Assembly: GCF_001046895.1 (NCBI RefSeq) | Contig: NZ_CAQI01000025.1 | Span: forward strand, 124,001 to 188,000 | Reading direction: 5' to 3' | Source: Pseudarthrobacter siccitolerans | GTDB lineage: Bacteria > Actinomycetota > Actinomycetes > Actinomycetales > Micrococcaceae | Length of the DNA stretch: 64,000 nt | Part shown: positions 45,686 to 56,691 of the stretch, piece by piece | How the letters are laid out: every line of letters begins with the position of its first letter | How positions within the stretch are numbered: the stretch's first letter is position 1 | Position numbers and translations under genes: made by a program | The notes under the pieces: model-generated | Told to the model about the DNA's origin: nothing | What the model saw: the letters and a program-made list of their open reading frames with translations, nothing else | Database searches by the model: none

Positions 45686-46449
45686 AGAAGCTGTTGGTGG
45701 CCGCCGCATTGGTGCTGGGGCTGGCCGGATGCTCCACTGCCACCGGTTCATCCGCTGGAAACAGCGCCGGGGAGACCTTGACCGTGTTCGCCGCGGCCTC
45801 CCTCAAAGCCAGTTTCACCGAGCTGGCAAAAACCTACGAAGCCGAGCACCCGGGCAGCACCGTCGAGCTGAGCTTCGCCGGCTCGGCTGATTTGGCAACC
45901 CAGATCAGCCAGGGTGCCCCGGCGGATGTCTTTGCCTCGGCTGATACCGGGAACATGGACAAGCTGCAGCAGGCGGGGCTGCTGGACGGTGATCCCCGCG
46001 TTTTCGCCACCAATACCTTGGCCATTGCCGTCCCGCCCGGCAACCCGGCAGGCATCCGTTCCTTTCCTGACCTGGCGAAACCGGGGACACGGCTGGTGCA
46101 GTGTGCCCCGCAGGTCCCTTGCGGGGCCGCCGCGGCCGCCGTCGAAACGCAAACGGGAACGGACCTGACCCCTGTCAGTGAGGAAAATTCCGTGACGGAC
46201 GTGCTGGGAAAGGTCATCTCCGGGGAAGCGGACGCCGGGCTGGTCTATGTCACCGACGTCAAGGCTGCAGCAGGCAAAGTGGAAGGCATTCCAATTCCTG
46301 CAGCGGCTGCCGCAGTCAACAGCTACCCCATCGCCGCGCTGGCCGACAGCAGGAACTTGGCGGGCGCGCAGGATTTCCTCGACCTCGTGGCCAGTCCTGC
46401 AGGCCAACAGATGCTGGCAGACGCCGGGTTTGGCAGCAGCCGGCAGTGA
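45682..46449 (+). CDS. modA: molybdate ABC transporter substrate-binding lipoprotein
   Basis: 255 residues. Lipoprotein signal with lipobox LAGC at about residues 14-17. [40 protein letters not shown], and [20 protein letters not shown] are typical ModA segments. It captures molybdate or tungstate outside the membrane for ModBC. Overlaps modB by four bases. Confidence 0.93.
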   Translation: MKKLLVAAALVLGLAGCSTATGSSAGNSAGETLTVFAAASLKASFTELAKTYEAEHPGSTVELSFAGSADLATQISQGAPADVFASADTGNMDKLQQAGLLDGDPRVFATNTLAIAVPPGNPAGIRSFPDLAKPGTRLVQCAPQVPCGAAAAAVETQTGTDLTPVSEENSVTDVLGKVISGEADAGLVYVTDVKAAAGKVEGIPIPAAAAAVNSYPIAALADSRNLAGAQDFLDLVASPAGQQMLADAGFGSSRQ

Positions 46450-47306
46450 GGCAGCCGGACGTGCGCCACGCCTACCGCGGCGTTCCCCGCTGGACCTACG
46501 GGGTGGCCGTCCTGGCCGCCCTGCTGGTGATCCTGCCGCTGCTCGCCATGGTTGCCAGGGTCAACTGGGCCAATTTCCTTCCCTTGGTTTCCTCTGATTC
46601 GGCGTTGTCGGCCCTGGGCCTGAGCCTGCGGACGTCGGCGGCAAGCACAGTTCTCTGCATTGTGCTCGGGGTGCCGCTGGCCCTGGTCCTGGCCCGCGGC
46701 AGGTTCCGGCTGCAGGGGCTCCTGCGCTCGCTGGTGCTTCTCCCGCTGGTACTGCCGCCGGTGGTGGGCGGCATAGCGCTCCTCTACACCTTCGGCCGCC
46801 AGGGCCTCCTGGGCCGGAGCCTTGAGGTTCTGGGGCTTCAGATTGCCTTCTCCACTACGGCCGTGGTCCTGGCCCAGACCTTTGTGGCGTTGCCCTTCCT
46901 GGTGGTCAGCCTGGAGGGTGCGCTGCGGACCGGCGGCGAACGGTATGAGGCCGTGGCGGCAACCCTGGGCGCCTCACCCGGACGGGTTTTCCGCCGCGTC
47001 ACGCTGCCGCTGGTGCTGCCCGGGTTGGCGTCCGGCGCGGTACTGTCCTTCGCCCGCAGCCTGGGCGAGTTCGGTGCCACGCTGACGTTCGCGGGCAGCC
47101 TCCAGGGGGTGACCCGGACCCTGCCGCTGGAAATCTACCTGCAGCGCGAAACGGACCCGGATGCCGCCGTCGCCCTTTCCCTGGTGTTGGTGGCCGTGGC
47201 AGTCGCCGTGGTGGCACTGGCCTACCGGCGGCCCGCCGGCCAAGGGGTGGCGTTCTGGAAACAACGGACGACGACGTTTGCCGCAGCAGGCAGGGACGTC
47301 CCGTGA
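46446..47306 (+). CDS. modB: molybdate ABC transporter permease
   Basis: 286 residues from GTG at 46446. Several membrane segments and the EAA-type loop ([20 protein letters not shown]) that contacts the ATPase. [17 protein letters not shown] is characteristic of ModB. Overlaps modC by four bases. Confidence 0.93.
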   Translation: MRQPDVRHAYRGVPRWTYGVAVLAALLVILPLLAMVARVNWANFLPLVSSDSALSALGLSLRTSAASTVLCIVLGVPLALVLARGRFRLQGLLRSLVLLPLVLPPVVGGIALLYTFGRQGLLGRSLEVLGLQIAFSTTAVVLAQTFVALPFLVVSLEGALRTGGERYEAVAATLGASPGRVFRRVTLPLVLPGLASGAVLSFARSLGEFGATLTFAGSLQGVTRTLPLEIYLQRETDPDAAVALSLVLVAVAVAVVALAYRRPAGQGVAFWKQRTTTFAAAGRDVP

Positions 47307-48418
47307 CGTTCGCACTTGAGGCAGCCGTGGCCGGGCGGGGATTCGACGTGTCCCTGACGGTGGGGCCTACGGAGACGGTGGCTGTGATGGGCCCGAACGG
47401 CGCCGGCAAATCAACCCTTTTGTCCGTGATCGCGGGCCTGCTCCGGCCGGACAGCGGGCGGGGTGAGCTCAACGGGCGGGCGCTCTTCGAGCTCTCGGCC
47501 GGCCGGGGCACGTGGACGCCGCCGCACCACCGGGGCACTGCGCTGCTCGCCCAGGAACCCCTGCTGTTCCCGCACCTGACTGCCCTGGACAACGTGGCTT
47601 TCGGGCCGAGAAGCGCTGGTGCGTCCAGGAAAGAGGCCAAGGCGGAAGCGCTGCGCTGGCTCGCCGAGGTGGAAGCCCTTGATCTCCAGGCCAGGCGTCC
47701 CGCCGAACTTTCCGGCGGCCAGGCCCAGCGCGTGGCCGTTGCCCGGGCGCTGGCCGCCAGTCCGGGGCTTCTTCTCCTGGACGAGCCCATGGCGGCGCTG
47801 GACATCCACTCGGCACCACTTCTGCGCCGCCTGCTCAAGCGGGTCCTGGCCGGCCGGCAGGCCATCATCATCACCCATGACGTCCTGGACGCGCTGATGT
47901 TGGCCGGCCGGGTTGTCATCCTTGAGAACGGCAGGATTTCGGAGGAGGGCCCCACCCGCGATGTGCTCCAGCGGCCGCGCAGCCCGTTCGCGGCCGGGCT
48001 GGCAGGGCTGAACCTGCTGACCGGGACTTTCACCGGCAGTGGGATCAAGACCGCCGAGGGCTGGACGGTGGCCGGCCATGTGGAGGACCCACAGCTGGAG
48101 GATCTGCAGTTGGATGGCCGGGCCCTGGAGGGCCGGCACCCGGCTGACAGGTCGCGCGCTGAAGGGAACTCCGCAGCGGTAGCCGTGTTCCCGCCGTCGG
48201 CCGTTTCCGTCTTCCTCAATGACGCGCACGGCAGCCCGCGCAACTCTTTTGCGGTGGCCATCACCGACCTCGAACCGCACGGCGACTTCATCCGGGTCAG
48301 GGCAGGAAGCCTCGCCGCCGACATCACCCCCGCCGCATCCGCAGACCTGGGACTGGTTCCCGGCCTGACGGTGCACTTCGTGGTGAAGGCAACCTCAGTC
48401 GCGGTGTACCCGGCCTAA
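47303..48418 (+). CDS. modC: molybdate ABC transporter ATP-binding protein
   Basis: 371 residues. Walker [10 protein letters not shown] (~36), signature LSGGQAQR, Walker [13 protein letters not shown], switch IITHD. C-terminal TOBE domain (~285-371) for regulation. Last gene of the operon, followed by a strong terminator. Confidence 0.92.
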   Translation: MTFALEAAVAGRGFDVSLTVGPTETVAVMGPNGAGKSTLLSVIAGLLRPDSGRGELNGRALFELSAGRGTWTPPHHRGTALLAQEPLLFPHLTALDNVAFGPRSAGASRKEAKAEALRWLAEVEALDLQARRPAELSGGQAQRVAVARALAASPGLLLLDEPMAALDIHSAPLLRRLLKRVLAGRQAIIITHDVLDALMLAGRVVILENGRISEEGPTRDVLQRPRSPFAAGLAGLNLLTGTFTGSGIKTAEGWTVAGHVEDPQLEDLQLDGRALEGRHPADRSRAEGNSAAVAVFPPSAVSVFLNDAHGSPRNSFAVAITDLEPHGDFIRVRAGSLAADITPAASADLGLVPGLTVHFVVKATSVAVYPA

Positions 48419-48502
48419 ACCGCTTCCCTACATGGCATTACAAGATCAGTCACATTTGGTGACAGCCATCACAAAGACCGGTAAACTCGGAAAAGGGCGG
48501 AT

Positions 48503-48551
48503 AAAGCAACCGGCGGGCGGCGTCTGGGGGGAATCACCCGCCGGTTGCTTT
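48503..48551. terminator. bidirectional terminator of the mod operon
   Basis: Perfect 15-bp stem AAAGCAACCGGCGGG with its complement, loop of 19 bases, between convergent modC and YCII genes. Confidence 0.85.
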
Positions 48552-48580
48552 GCGGTTCTGGTAAATGATGTGCCGCGGGC

Positions 48581-48916
48581 TTACATGCCCGGGAGGACGA
48601 GCACTTCATGGACGTGGATCTTCGCCCCAGGCGTCATCAGGTGCGGGTGGTTGTCGAACAAGGCCTGGGCTCTATCGATGTCTTCAGCCTGGACAATGGC
48701 GTAGCCGCCGATTTCAGTCGCTGTGTCCGAGGTGCCGGTCGCGGTGATCTCCCTTCCCTCCAATAGTGGGTTGCCCATGTCCACGATGCCGTCGCCCGCG
48801 CGGCTGCCCCACTCATTCCAGGCCTTCAAGCCTTCCTGCGCCGCCTCGGGGGTACTTTCGAGCATCTGCAACTGGGTGGATCTGGGCCCGAGGTAGAGAA
48901 CGACGAATTTCTTCAT
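48581..48916 (-). CDS. YCII-related (DGPF) domain protein
   Basis: 111 residues: MKKFVVLYLGPRST, LESTPEAAQEGLKAWNEWGS, EIGGYAIVQAEDIDRAQAL and IHVHEVLVLPGM. This is the YCII-related small ferredoxin-like fold. Members are often of unknown function in actinobacteria. Single gene. Confidence 0.85.
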   Translation of the reverse strand: MKKFVVLYLGPRSTQLQMLESTPEAAQEGLKAWNEWGSRAGDGIVDMGNPLLEGREITATGTSDTATEIGGYAIVQAEDIDRAQALFDNHPHLMTPGAKIHVHEVLVLPGM

Positions 48917-49076
48917 AACAGCAGACCTCCGCGTTTACTGGTCGGGGCACCGTCCGCCCCGGTCACACGCCCGATCCTAGGGGTATCTGAAGGTCAGGGG
49001 AACGGTCGGTTTGAAGAGTTTCGCGGCTGGTCAAAAAAATGGTTGTGAGTTCGGAAATAATCTGCACCAAACCAAA

Positions 49077-49097
49077 GTTGAGCGTAGTAGACTCAAC
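49077..49097 (+). promoter_or_regulatory. HAIR-like operator upstream of clpB
   Basis: GTTGAGC-N7-ACTCAAC fits the CTTGAGT-N7-ACTCAAG HAIR element bound by the heat-shock repressor HspR in actinobacteria, with few mismatches. It is 32 bp upstream of the clpB start. Confidence 0.8.
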
Positions 49098-49128
49098 TTA
49101 GACCAACTGCCCCTGAAAGGAGCTCTCT

Positions 49129-51786
49129 TTGGACGTCAAGTTCACCACCAAGAGCCAGGAGGCTCTGTCGGCTGCCGCCATGAACGCCTCCACCATTGGC
49201 AATCCCCAGGTGGAGCCCGCCCACCTGCTCAAGGCCCTCATGGACCAGCGCGAAGGCGTCGCCGTGGCACTTCTGCGCGCCACCGGCGCGGACCCGGACG
49301 CCGTCAGCGTCCAGGCGAGCAGTGCCATCAAGGCTTTGCCCGCCACCTCCGGCGGTTCCAGCCAGCAGGCCCAGCTGTCCCGCCCGGCCCTGCAGGCCAT
49401 CCAGAACGCCAAGGAGGAGGCGGACCGGCTGGGCGATACCTTCGTCTCCACCGAAGTGCTCCTCCTGGGGCTCTCGGCCGGACATGATGCGGCAGGGCGT
49501 TTGCTGCGCGACGCCGGTGCCTCCCATGAGGCTTTGCTCGCCGCCCTGCCGGGTGTCCGCGGCGACCGGAAGGTCACCAACCAGGACCCGGAAAACACCT
49601 TCCAGTCGCTGGAGAAGTTCGGCACCGACCTTACGGCGATGGCCCGGGCCGGAAAGCTGGACCCGGTCATCGGCCGTGACACGGAAATCCGCCGGATCGT
49701 CCAGGTCCTGAGCCGCCGCACCAAGAACAACCCCGTGATTATCGGCGAACCCGGCGTGGGCAAGACCGCCGTCGTGGAGGGCCTGGCGCAGCGCATTGTG
49801 GCCGGTGACGTACCGGAAAGCCTGCGGGGCAAAACCCTGATCGCCCTGGACCTGGCATCCATGGTGGCCGGGGCCAAGTACCGCGGCGAGTTCGAGGAGC
49901 GGCTCAAGGCTGTCCTTGAGGAGATCAAGAACTCCGAGGGCCAGATCGTCACCTTCATCGACGAGATCCACACGGTGGTGGGTGCCGGGGCAACCGGTGA
50001 TTCCTCCATGGACGCGGGCAACATGCTCAAGCCCATGCTGGCGCGCGGCGAGCTGCGGCTGATCGGTGCCACCACCTTGGATGAGTACCGCGAGAACATC
50101 GAAAAAGACCCGGCGCTGGAGCGCCGTTTCCAGCAGGTGTACGTGGGGGAGCCCAGCGTCGAGGACACCATCGGTATCCTGCGCGGCCTGAAGGAGCGCT
50201 ACGAGGCGCACCACAAAGTGGCCATTGCCGACTCCGCCCTCGTTGCCGCCGCAACCCTGTCCAACCGCTACATTTCCGGCCGCCAGCTGCCGGACAAGGC
50301 CATCGACCTCGTGGACGAGGCCGCGTCCCGGCTCCGGATGGAGATCGACTCAGCCCCTGAGGAGATCGACCAGCTCCGCCGCGCCGTGGACCGGCTCACC
50401 ATGGAGGAGCTGGCCCTGGAAGGGGAAACGGACGCCGCTTCCGTGGAACGCCTCGCGGCGCTCCGCGCGGACAAGGCGGACAAGGAAGAGGAACTCGCAG
50501 CCCTGAACGCCCGCTGGGAGGCCGAAAAGGCCGGCCTCAACCGGGTGGGCGACCTGAAGGCGAAGCTGGACGAACTCCGCAGTGCCGCTGACAAGGCCTA
50601 CCGCGAAGGTGACCTGGAGACGACGTCGCGCATCCAGTACGGCGAGATCCCGGCGCTGGAGCGCGAGCTGAACGCTGCCGCGGAAGCCGAGGCCGCCGTC
50701 GCCGATAAATCCTCACAGATGGTGGCCGAGCAGGTGACCGCGGACGATATCGCCGAGGTCATCTCCGCCTGGACCGGCATCCCGGCCGGCCGCATGCTGC
50801 AGGGTGAAAGCCAGAAGCTGCTGCACATGGAGGAGGAGCTCGGGAAACGGCTGATCGGCCAGAAGAAGGCCGTCACCGCGGTGTCCGACGCCGTGCGGCG
50901 GGCCCGGGCCGGCATCAGCGATCCCAACCGGCCCACCGGTTCGTTCCTGTTCCTGGGTCCCACCGGCGTCGGTAAGACCGAACTGGCTAAGGCCCTGGCG
51001 GACTTCCTGTTCGACGACGAACGCGCCATGGTGCGGATCGATATGTCCGAGTACGGCGAGAAGCACTCGGTGGCCCGGCTGGTGGGTGCGCCTCCGGGAT
51101 ACGTGGGCTACGAGGAAGGCGGCCAGCTCACCGAAGCCGTCCGCCGGCGCCCCTACTCGGTCATTTTGCTGGACGAGGTGGAGAAGGCCCACCCCGAGGT
51201 CTTCGATATCCTCCTGCAGGTGCTCGACGACGGACGCCTCACCGACGGCCAGGGCCGCACCGTGGACTTCCGGAATGCCATCCTGGTGCTGACCTCCAAC
51301 CTGGGCAGCCAGTTCCTGGTGGACCCGTCGCTGGATGCCGAAGCCAAGCGGAACGCCGTGATGGCCACCGTGAACGCTTCTTTCAAGCCGGAGTTCCTGA
51401 ACCGGCTGGACGAAGTGGTGCTGTTCGACCCGCTGTCAGTCGAGGACCTGGCGCACATTGTGGAGCTTCAGGTGGCTGAGCTGGGCCGGAGGCTGCATGA
51501 GCGCCGGCTCACTCTTGACGTCACCGAAGGCGCCCGCGCCTGGCTGGCCATGTCCGGATTCGACTCCGCCTACGGCGCCCGGCCGCTGCGCCGGCTGGTC
51601 CAGCGGGAGATCGGCGACCGGTTGGCCAAGGCCATCCTGTCCGGCGACATCGCCGACGGGGACACGGTGCTGGTGGACACGGCCACGGATGTGGACGAGC
51701 TCACCATCGAAGGGCTCGAGGCGCTGCCCGGTCCCGGCGGCGGCCCGGTTCCGGGAACAGGCCTGGTGGTCCGCCGGAAGGGCTAG
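49129..51786 (+). CDS. clpB: ATP-dependent disaggregase ClpB
   Basis: 885 residues from TTG at 49129 with AAAGGAG upstream. Clp N-domain (1-~145), first AAA+ module with GEPGVGKTA and [12 protein letters not shown], coiled-coil middle domain (~400-520), second AAA+ module with [14 protein letters not shown] and [13 protein letters not shown], and the Clp_D2-small domain. It rescues aggregated proteins with DnaK. Likely derepressed on heat shock through the HAIR element. Confidence 0.96.
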   Translation: MDVKFTTKSQEALSAAAMNASTIGNPQVEPAHLLKALMDQREGVAVALLRATGADPDAVSVQASSAIKALPATSGGSSQQAQLSRPALQAIQNAKEEADRLGDTFVSTEVLLLGLSAGHDAAGRLLRDAGASHEALLAALPGVRGDRKVTNQDPENTFQSLEKFGTDLTAMARAGKLDPVIGRDTEIRRIVQVLSRRTKNNPVIIGEPGVGKTAVVEGLAQRIVAGDVPESLRGKTLIALDLASMVAGAKYRGEFEERLKAVLEEIKNSEGQIVTFIDEIHTVVGAGATGDSSMDAGNMLKPMLARGELRLIGATTLDEYRENIEKDPALERRFQQVYVGEPSVEDTIGILRGLKERYEAHHKVAIADSALVAAATLSNRYISGRQLPDKAIDLVDEAASRLRMEIDSAPEEIDQLRRAVDRLTMEELALEGETDAASVERLAALRADKADKEEELAALNARWEAEKAGLNRVGDLKAKLDELRSAADKAYREGDLETTSRIQYGEIPALERELNAAAEAEAAVADKSSQMVAEQVTADDIAEVISAWTGIPAGRMLQGESQKLLHMEEELGKRLIGQKKAVTAVSDAVRRARAGISDPNRPTGSFLFLGPTGVGKTELAKALADFLFDDERAMVRIDMSEYGEKHSVARLVGAPPGYVGYEEGGQLTEAVRRRPYSVILLDEVEKAHPEVFDILLQVLDDGRLTDGQGRTVDFRNAILVLTSNLGSQFLVDPSLDAEAKRNAVMATVNASFKPEFLNRLDEVVLFDPLSVEDLAHIVELQVAELGRRLHERRLTLDVTEGARAWLAMSGFDSAYGARPLRRLVQREIGDRLAKAILSGDIADGDTVLVDTATDVDELTIEGLEALPGPGGGPVPGTGLVVRRKG

Positions 51787-51835
51787 GCGTACTTGGCCCG
51801 CAATGTCCTGCGTGCTGTCCTGGTGCTGCGAAGCG

Positions 51836-52519
51836 CTAGGGCAGCACGCTCGCGTTAACGTTGTTCCCGCCGGGGGACGTCACGTAGCAGTCCAGCCTCC
51901 GGTCCCCTGATTCCCAGCTGGTGGAGCTGGGAAAGCTGCGCTCGTAATTCAGCGTGAACTGGTCTGCGGCAGGTCCCAGTTTTGCCGCCTGGCAGGTTTC
52001 CAGGGCTTTGGCCTTGAGGGCCTCGGCGCCTGGGTAGTCGGTTTCTTCGGGGTAGCGGAACACCGCCACCAGCTGGGCGGAGTGGCCGGTGTCGCACGGC
52101 ACTGCCGTGGATCTCAGCGCCTCCGGGTCGAAGTCCGTGAAGCAGTCGCCCAGCGCATAAGCGGCAGGCTCCACCTCGCGCGGCAGGGGCAGCGGGCTTG
52201 CCGGAGGCGTGACGGTGGTCTCCAGCACTCCCCGGGCAGCGGTATCGGTTGTTTCCGGGCCGCCGTTGGAATTCAGCCACAGTGCGAGCCACACCAGCGA
52301 TCCAATGACCGCCAGCAGCACGACGACGAAGAAGGCCTTCCAGAGCCTCCGTCGGTTCTCCTGCTTCCCGCCATCGTCCGGTCCAATGGGATGGTTTGCC
52401 TGGCCTTGGTCCCTTACGGGCGGTTCTGCCGCCGGTACGCCATACTCAGCGGCCGGGACCTTGGGGAGGCCTGCGGTAGGCGGCGAGCTGGGCTTGGGCG
52501 GGACGTCCTGGTGGTTCAC
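51836..52519 (-). CDS. membrane protein with septum-formation-like domain
   Basis: 227 residues from GTG at 52519. Cytosolic Pro-rich N-terminus (~1-58), one membrane helix (AFFVVVLLAVIGSLVWLALW), then an extracytoplasmic domain with ALGDCFTDFDPEALRSTAVP, CDTGHSAQLVAVFRYP and a late Cys (RRLDCYVTSP), the pattern of the Septum_form family. Likely disulfide-linked; role uncertain. Confidence 0.75.
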   Translation of the reverse strand: MNHQDVPPKPSSPPTAGLPKVPAAEYGVPAAEPPVRDQGQANHPIGPDDGGKQENRRRLWKAFFVVVLLAVIGSLVWLALWLNSNGGPETTDTAARGVLETTVTPPASPLPLPREVEPAAYALGDCFTDFDPEALRSTAVPCDTGHSAQLVAVFRYPEETDYPGAEALKAKALETCQAAKLGPAADQFTLNYERSFPSSTSWESGDRRLDCYVTSPGGNNVNASVLP

Positions 52520-52791
52520 GGGGTGGATCCTCCTGCGATTTCTCCGCGCGGGCAGTCTGTTTGCCGGCCGGCACCAGCAGTTGCTTAATCGACTCTACCG
52601 AAGAAAAAAGCCGAATTCCGGCCGTGTTTGTGCGGGAATGGTACTGCATGTGACCGGCGTGGCCCGCAAGTGGCAAGCAGGGCCAGCCGAAAGCATGTAA
52701 TCTAGGTGTACGACAAATTGACCAAACATTCCGGGGCCTCACCTACGCCAAGGTGACCACCTCCGGTCCAAGTACAAAAGGGGGTCACGCC

Positions 52792-53025
52792 ATGGGGCGC
52801 GGCCGTCAAAAGGCAAAAGCTACCAAGCAGGCTCGGGATATCAAGTACTACTCCCCGAACACTGACTACTCGGCACTTCAGCGTGAGCTGACGGGTCCAG
52901 GCAGTCGTGCCACGAGCCATTATGCGAATGAGCCGGTTGAACCGGATTATTCGGCTTATGTGGATAAGTACGCGGATGATTTGGAAGAAGACGACGACGA
53001 GGTAGACACCCGTCGGATCGGCTAG
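52792..53025 (+). CDS. DUF3073 family protein
   Basis: 77 residues, MGRGRQKAKATKQARDIKYY, then YADDLEEDDDEVDTRRIG. The basic start and acidic end are diagnostic of actinobacterial DUF3073. Start at 52792 fits the family length better than the longer frame. Function unknown. Confidence 0.9.
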   Translation: MGRGRQKAKATKQARDIKYYSPNTDYSALQRELTGPGSRATSHYANEPVEPDYSAYVDKYADDLEEDDDEVDTRRIG

Positions 53026-53179
53026 TTGTCGCAAGGTGCTGTTGCCGTACTTGGCAGCCCTGTGACGCCGTCGCACGAACGGATCCAAGTCTTTGATCCG
53101 GGTCTGTTGATTGGACCAGTGCAACGCTTCTTTTTTGGTACCCGGGTCCAGACGGATCCCGTGTACTGACCTCAGTTAT

Positions 53180-53224
53180 AAAGCCCGCTGCCCGCGCCGT
53201 GAATCGGTGCAGGCAGCGGGCTTT
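53180..53224. terminator. bidirectional intrinsic terminator
   Basis: 13-bp stem AAAGCCCGCTGCC with its complement and a T-run, between DUF3073 and the convergent ABC permease gene. Confidence 0.85.
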
Positions 53225-53286
53225 TGCTGTTCCTGGGGTTAGCGGCCAAGATGCCGGGGCCAGGGAACGCCCCATCACCTCCTGCA

Positions 53287-55086
53287 TCAAGCTGGGGAAC
53301 GCCCGCGCGCATCCTCCTGTGCCACCCCTGTCCCGGCGGCCGCAACGTCTCCGGCTTGGGCCGCCACCACTGCGCCGCCTCCGATACCGGCCAACCCCAC
53401 CGCCAGCACCGAGGCGAGAACCAGGGTGGCCGCCGGTGCCAGCACGGCCCACGATGCGCGTTCAACGTAGCCGATGCCTTCTGCCAGGATGAGGCCCCAC
53501 TCCGGCGATGGCGGTTGCGGCCCCAGGCCAAGGAATCCGAGCGCGGCCAGGGCCAGGGCGATACCCGGCAGGCGCAGCATCGCATGGCGCACCAATGGCC
53601 GGATCACGGCCGGCAGGATATAGCGGACCATGATCCGGGACCGGCCCACCCCCAGCACCGGGAGGACCTGCACATAGGGCTGGGCACGCGCTTCCTGGGC
53701 CAGGGCAGCGGTGTGCGCTGCCAGCGGCGCCCAGCTTACGGCGGCCACGGCCAGCGCCGCTCCCTGCGCGGAGGGGCCGGTGATCGTTGCAACCACCAGG
53801 CCGGCGAGGATGGGCGGCGCCGCGTTGGTCACCTCAAGGGGACCGGCCGCCGCGCGCGGGAACAGGCCGACGGCGATTCCCACAGCCAGGCAGACCAAGG
53901 CCACTACCAGCGCGGTCCCCACAGTCCCCAATGCGCCATGACCAACCCGGGCCAGCAAATCACGGCCGCTGGCGTCCGCTCCGAACGGCAATGCCCATGC
54001 GGGCGCGGCCAGGCGGGGATGGGCCGAGGCGTAGGGATCGCGGAGCAGACCGGCCCCGATGATCAACAGCAAGGCGGCGCCAGCAACCGCCGGCCCGGCG
54101 AGCTGCCCGCGGTGCCGTGCCTGGGGCGGTGCCGGAAGCCCAAGCGTGCCGAAGCGGACCGCAGGGCCGATCAGCAAGTACCGCGCGGCCGTCGTCAATG
54201 TTCCCACCAGCAGTGCGAGCCCCATCAGCGCCAGCATCCCGGCCTGGAGCGTGGGGACGTCCTGGGCGCTGGCGGCTCCGAGAAGCGCGCGCCCCAGGCC
54301 GGGGATGGCGTATACCTTTTCCACCGCAACTGCCCCGCCGGTCAGGCCGATGAGGACCAGCCCCACCTGGGGCAACACGGCCGGCAGCGCGCGCCGAAGT
54401 AGTGCCGCGACCAGCGTGAGGCTGCCAGCACCGGCGAGGCGCCAGGTGGCCACCCATTTCTCGCCGAATCCGGCACGCAGCGCATCGGCCAGGAGCAGGC
54501 CGATCAGGCCGCCCGCGGGAATCCCCAGCGAGAGGGCGGGCAGGATGGCGTATTCGGGTCCCTGCCAGCCGTATGGCGGGAACCACCGGAGCCAGACGGC
54601 ACCAGCCACAAGCAACATGGATGCGAGGAGGAACTCCGGCAGTGACGTGAGCGCGGCGGCCAAAGCGCCCGACGCCGGCCGGCGCCGCTGCCGGAGGCCT
54701 TGCATCACGGTAGGTCCGCAGATCAGCAGGGCGATGAGTACCGCCGCCGCGATGGCAAACCCCATCAGCGTCACCGACACACCCAATGCGGCTGCTACTC
54801 CGGGCAACACCGGCGTGTTGCTGATCCAGGAGGTGCCGAAGTCACCCGCGAGAATCGCTTGGACCCAGGCCAGCAGCATGGCGACAGGGCCCTGGTCGAG
54901 GCCCAGTTCGCTGCGGATGGCGGCCAAGGCCTCGGGTGTGGGCTCCCGGTCCGCGTACCTCGCACGGAGAATGGTGTAGTCGGCGCCGCGGCCGGACAGC
55001 CACGGCAGCAAGCCGATCAGTGCCACCAGGCCGAGCAGGGCGGCGGTCCGCGAGGCAGCGGTTTTCAGGGAGCCGGTGACGGGCAT
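53287..55086 (-). CDS. fused DppB-DppC-type ABC permease
   Basis: 599 residues, twice the usual permease length. Residues ~1-310 are a DppB-like half (RSELGLDQGPVAMLLAWVQA, then AIPGLGRALLGAASAQDVPT). Residues ~330-599 are a DppC-like half (FGADASGRDLLARVGHGALG, LGVGRSRIMVRYILPAVIRP). One gene thus supplies both channel subunits of a peptide/nickel/opine-type importer. Works with the binding protein and two ATPases of the same operon. Confidence 0.88.
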   Translation of the reverse strand: MPVTGSLKTAASRTAALLGLVALIGLLPWLSGRGADYTILRARYADREPTPEALAAIRSELGLDQGPVAMLLAWVQAILAGDFGTSWISNTPVLPGVAAALGVSVTLMGFAIAAAVLIALLICGPTVMQGLRQRRRPASGALAAALTSLPEFLLASMLLVAGAVWLRWFPPYGWQGPEYAILPALSLGIPAGGLIGLLLADALRAGFGEKWVATWRLAGAGSLTLVAALLRRALPAVLPQVGLVLIGLTGGAVAVEKVYAIPGLGRALLGAASAQDVPTLQAGMLALMGLALLVGTLTTAARYLLIGPAVRFGTLGLPAPPQARHRGQLAGPAVAGAALLLIIGAGLLRDPYASAHPRLAAPAWALPFGADASGRDLLARVGHGALGTVGTALVVALVCLAVGIAVGLFPRAAAGPLEVTNAAPPILAGLVVATITGPSAQGAALAVAAVSWAPLAAHTAALAQEARAQPYVQVLPVLGVGRSRIMVRYILPAVIRPLVRHAMLRLPGIALALAALGFLGLGPQPPSPEWGLILAEGIGYVERASWAVLAPAATLVLASVLAVGLAGIGGGAVVAAQAGDVAAAGTGVAQEDARGRSPA

Positions 55087-56612
55087 CAGTCCGTGACCCC
55101 GGTCCTGCCGGTGATCAGGGCACGCTCGCGCGGGTCCCGCTCCACCCCTCGCACGCGGATGGATTCGCCTTGGAGGACACGTTCGTGGAGCAGCGGGATG
55201 GCGGCGTCGCGGGCCAGGATGAGGCTTTCCGCCGCGGCGATGGCGGCTCGGCGCTCTGGTCCGGCGGGAATACCGGAGGCCTTGGCCAGGGCGGCATCAA
55301 CGGCGGGATCGCAGAACTGGGAGATGTTGAAGGAGCCGGCGCAGGAGAAGTCGCTGTAGAGGTAGGCAACGGGGTCCCCGGAGTCCAGGACCGTGGCGCG
55401 GGAGAGAATGAACGCATCGAATGAGCCGGCCAAAGCATCCGCCTCGATGTGCTGGTACTCGCGGATATCCTGCTCCACGATAAATCCTGCGGCTTCAAGC
55501 TGCTGTTCCAGCTGGACGGCCACCTCGGGCAGTTCTGCACGGTCCGTGAAGGTGCCGAGTCGGATGGCGGTCCCCTTCACGGCGGTGGCGGCGACCCGGC
55601 GGGCCAGTGCTGCAGCATAGCCTTCACTGGTCCGTTCTCCGGCCGCCCAGGGGAGGGCCGGGCCCAGCAGGCCGGCGGCTTGGTCTGCCCGGCCTTCATA
55701 GACCCGGTCCACGACTGTGCCGGCGTCGATGGCCTCCCTTGCTGCGGCGCGGACGGCCGGGTCGGCAAAGGGACCGGACGACGTATTGAGGTACAGCGTG
55801 TTGGTGCGGGGCATGGGAACCTCGTGCACCAGTGCGGGGTCGATTTGGGCGACCTGGCCCACGGGGATGGCTTCGACGATGTCCGCATCGCCGGTCCGCA
55901 GTGCGGCTGCCCGGGCTGTCCCGTCCGGAACGAACTGCACGTCCACGCCATCGGCTTCCGCCCGCTCGCCCCAGTAGCCGTCGAAGCGGTCCAGCCTCGC
56001 AGACGAGGTGCCGTCCACTGAAACCAGGCGGAACGGCCCGGTACCGGCATTCACCGGATTCACCACGCCGTCCTTGTAGGCCGAGCCCGCCAGGATGGCC
56101 AACTGGGGGCTGGACAGCCGCTGGGGCAGCAAAGGATCGGGAACCGCCGTCGTGATGGTCACTGCGGCTGGACCGTCCGCCCGGGCTGTGAGCTCCACCC
56201 CGTCCAGGATCCTCGGCTTGGGGCTCGCCTGTGCTGCAGCGGTCAGCGAAGCAACAACTTCCGCGGATGTCATGGCCGATCCGTCATGGAACTGCACCCC
56301 GTCCCGCAGCATGAAGCGCCATGAAGCCTCATCAATCTGCTCCCATCCGGTTGCCAACGAGGGCCCGGCCTCGCCCAGTTCGTCGAGCACCACCAGGGTT
56401 TCGGCGGTCTTCCAGCGGGAAAGCTTGAAGGCGTCGTCGCTCAGGGGTGACAACCCGGAACGGGGCGGCTGGAGCATGGCCAGCTTGATCCGGTCCTCCC
56501 CTTTTCCGCTGTCCGCAGCCTGGTTGGTTCCGGCGAAGCAGCCGGTCAAACTTGTGGCCAGCAGGAGGGTTGAAAGTGTGGCTAGGTACGTTTTGGAGCG
56601 CTTTTTGGGCAC
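55086..56612 (-). CDS. ABC transporter substrate-binding lipoprotein (family 5)
   Basis: 508 residues. Signal peptide with lipobox LTGC at about 22-25. ATGWEQIDEASWRFMLRDGV, FHDGSAMTSAEVVASL and the late SFNISQFCDPAVDAAL are typical of SBP_bac_5 proteins (dipeptide, nickel, metallophore). Substrate not decided by sequence; a Zur-like site upstream of the operon points to metal-opine uptake. One-base overlap with the permease. Confidence 0.9.
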   Translation of the reverse strand: MPKKRSKTYLATLSTLLLATSLTGCFAGTNQAADSGKGEDRIKLAMLQPPRSGLSPLSDDAFKLSRWKTAETLVVLDELGEAGPSLATGWEQIDEASWRFMLRDGVQFHDGSAMTSAEVVASLTAAAQASPKPRILDGVELTARADGPAAVTITTAVPDPLLPQRLSSPQLAILAGSAYKDGVVNPVNAGTGPFRLVSVDGTSSARLDRFDGYWGERAEADGVDVQFVPDGTARAAALRTGDADIVEAIPVGQVAQIDPALVHEVPMPRTNTLYLNTSSGPFADPAVRAAAREAIDAGTVVDRVYEGRADQAAGLLGPALPWAAGERTSEGYAAALARRVAATAVKGTAIRLGTFTDRAELPEVAVQLEQQLEAAGFIVEQDIREYQHIEADALAGSFDAFILSRATVLDSGDPVAYLYSDFSCAGSFNISQFCDPAVDAALAKASGIPAGPERRAAIAAAESLILARDAAIPLLHERVLQGESIRVRGVERDPRERALITGRTGVTD

Positions 56613-56691
56613 GTTGATTACCTGTTCCGCAGATTGAAGGTGCAGTGAAGAGAGGCAGGTGCAGGATGCGCCTGGCCTGGTGTTTGAGGGT

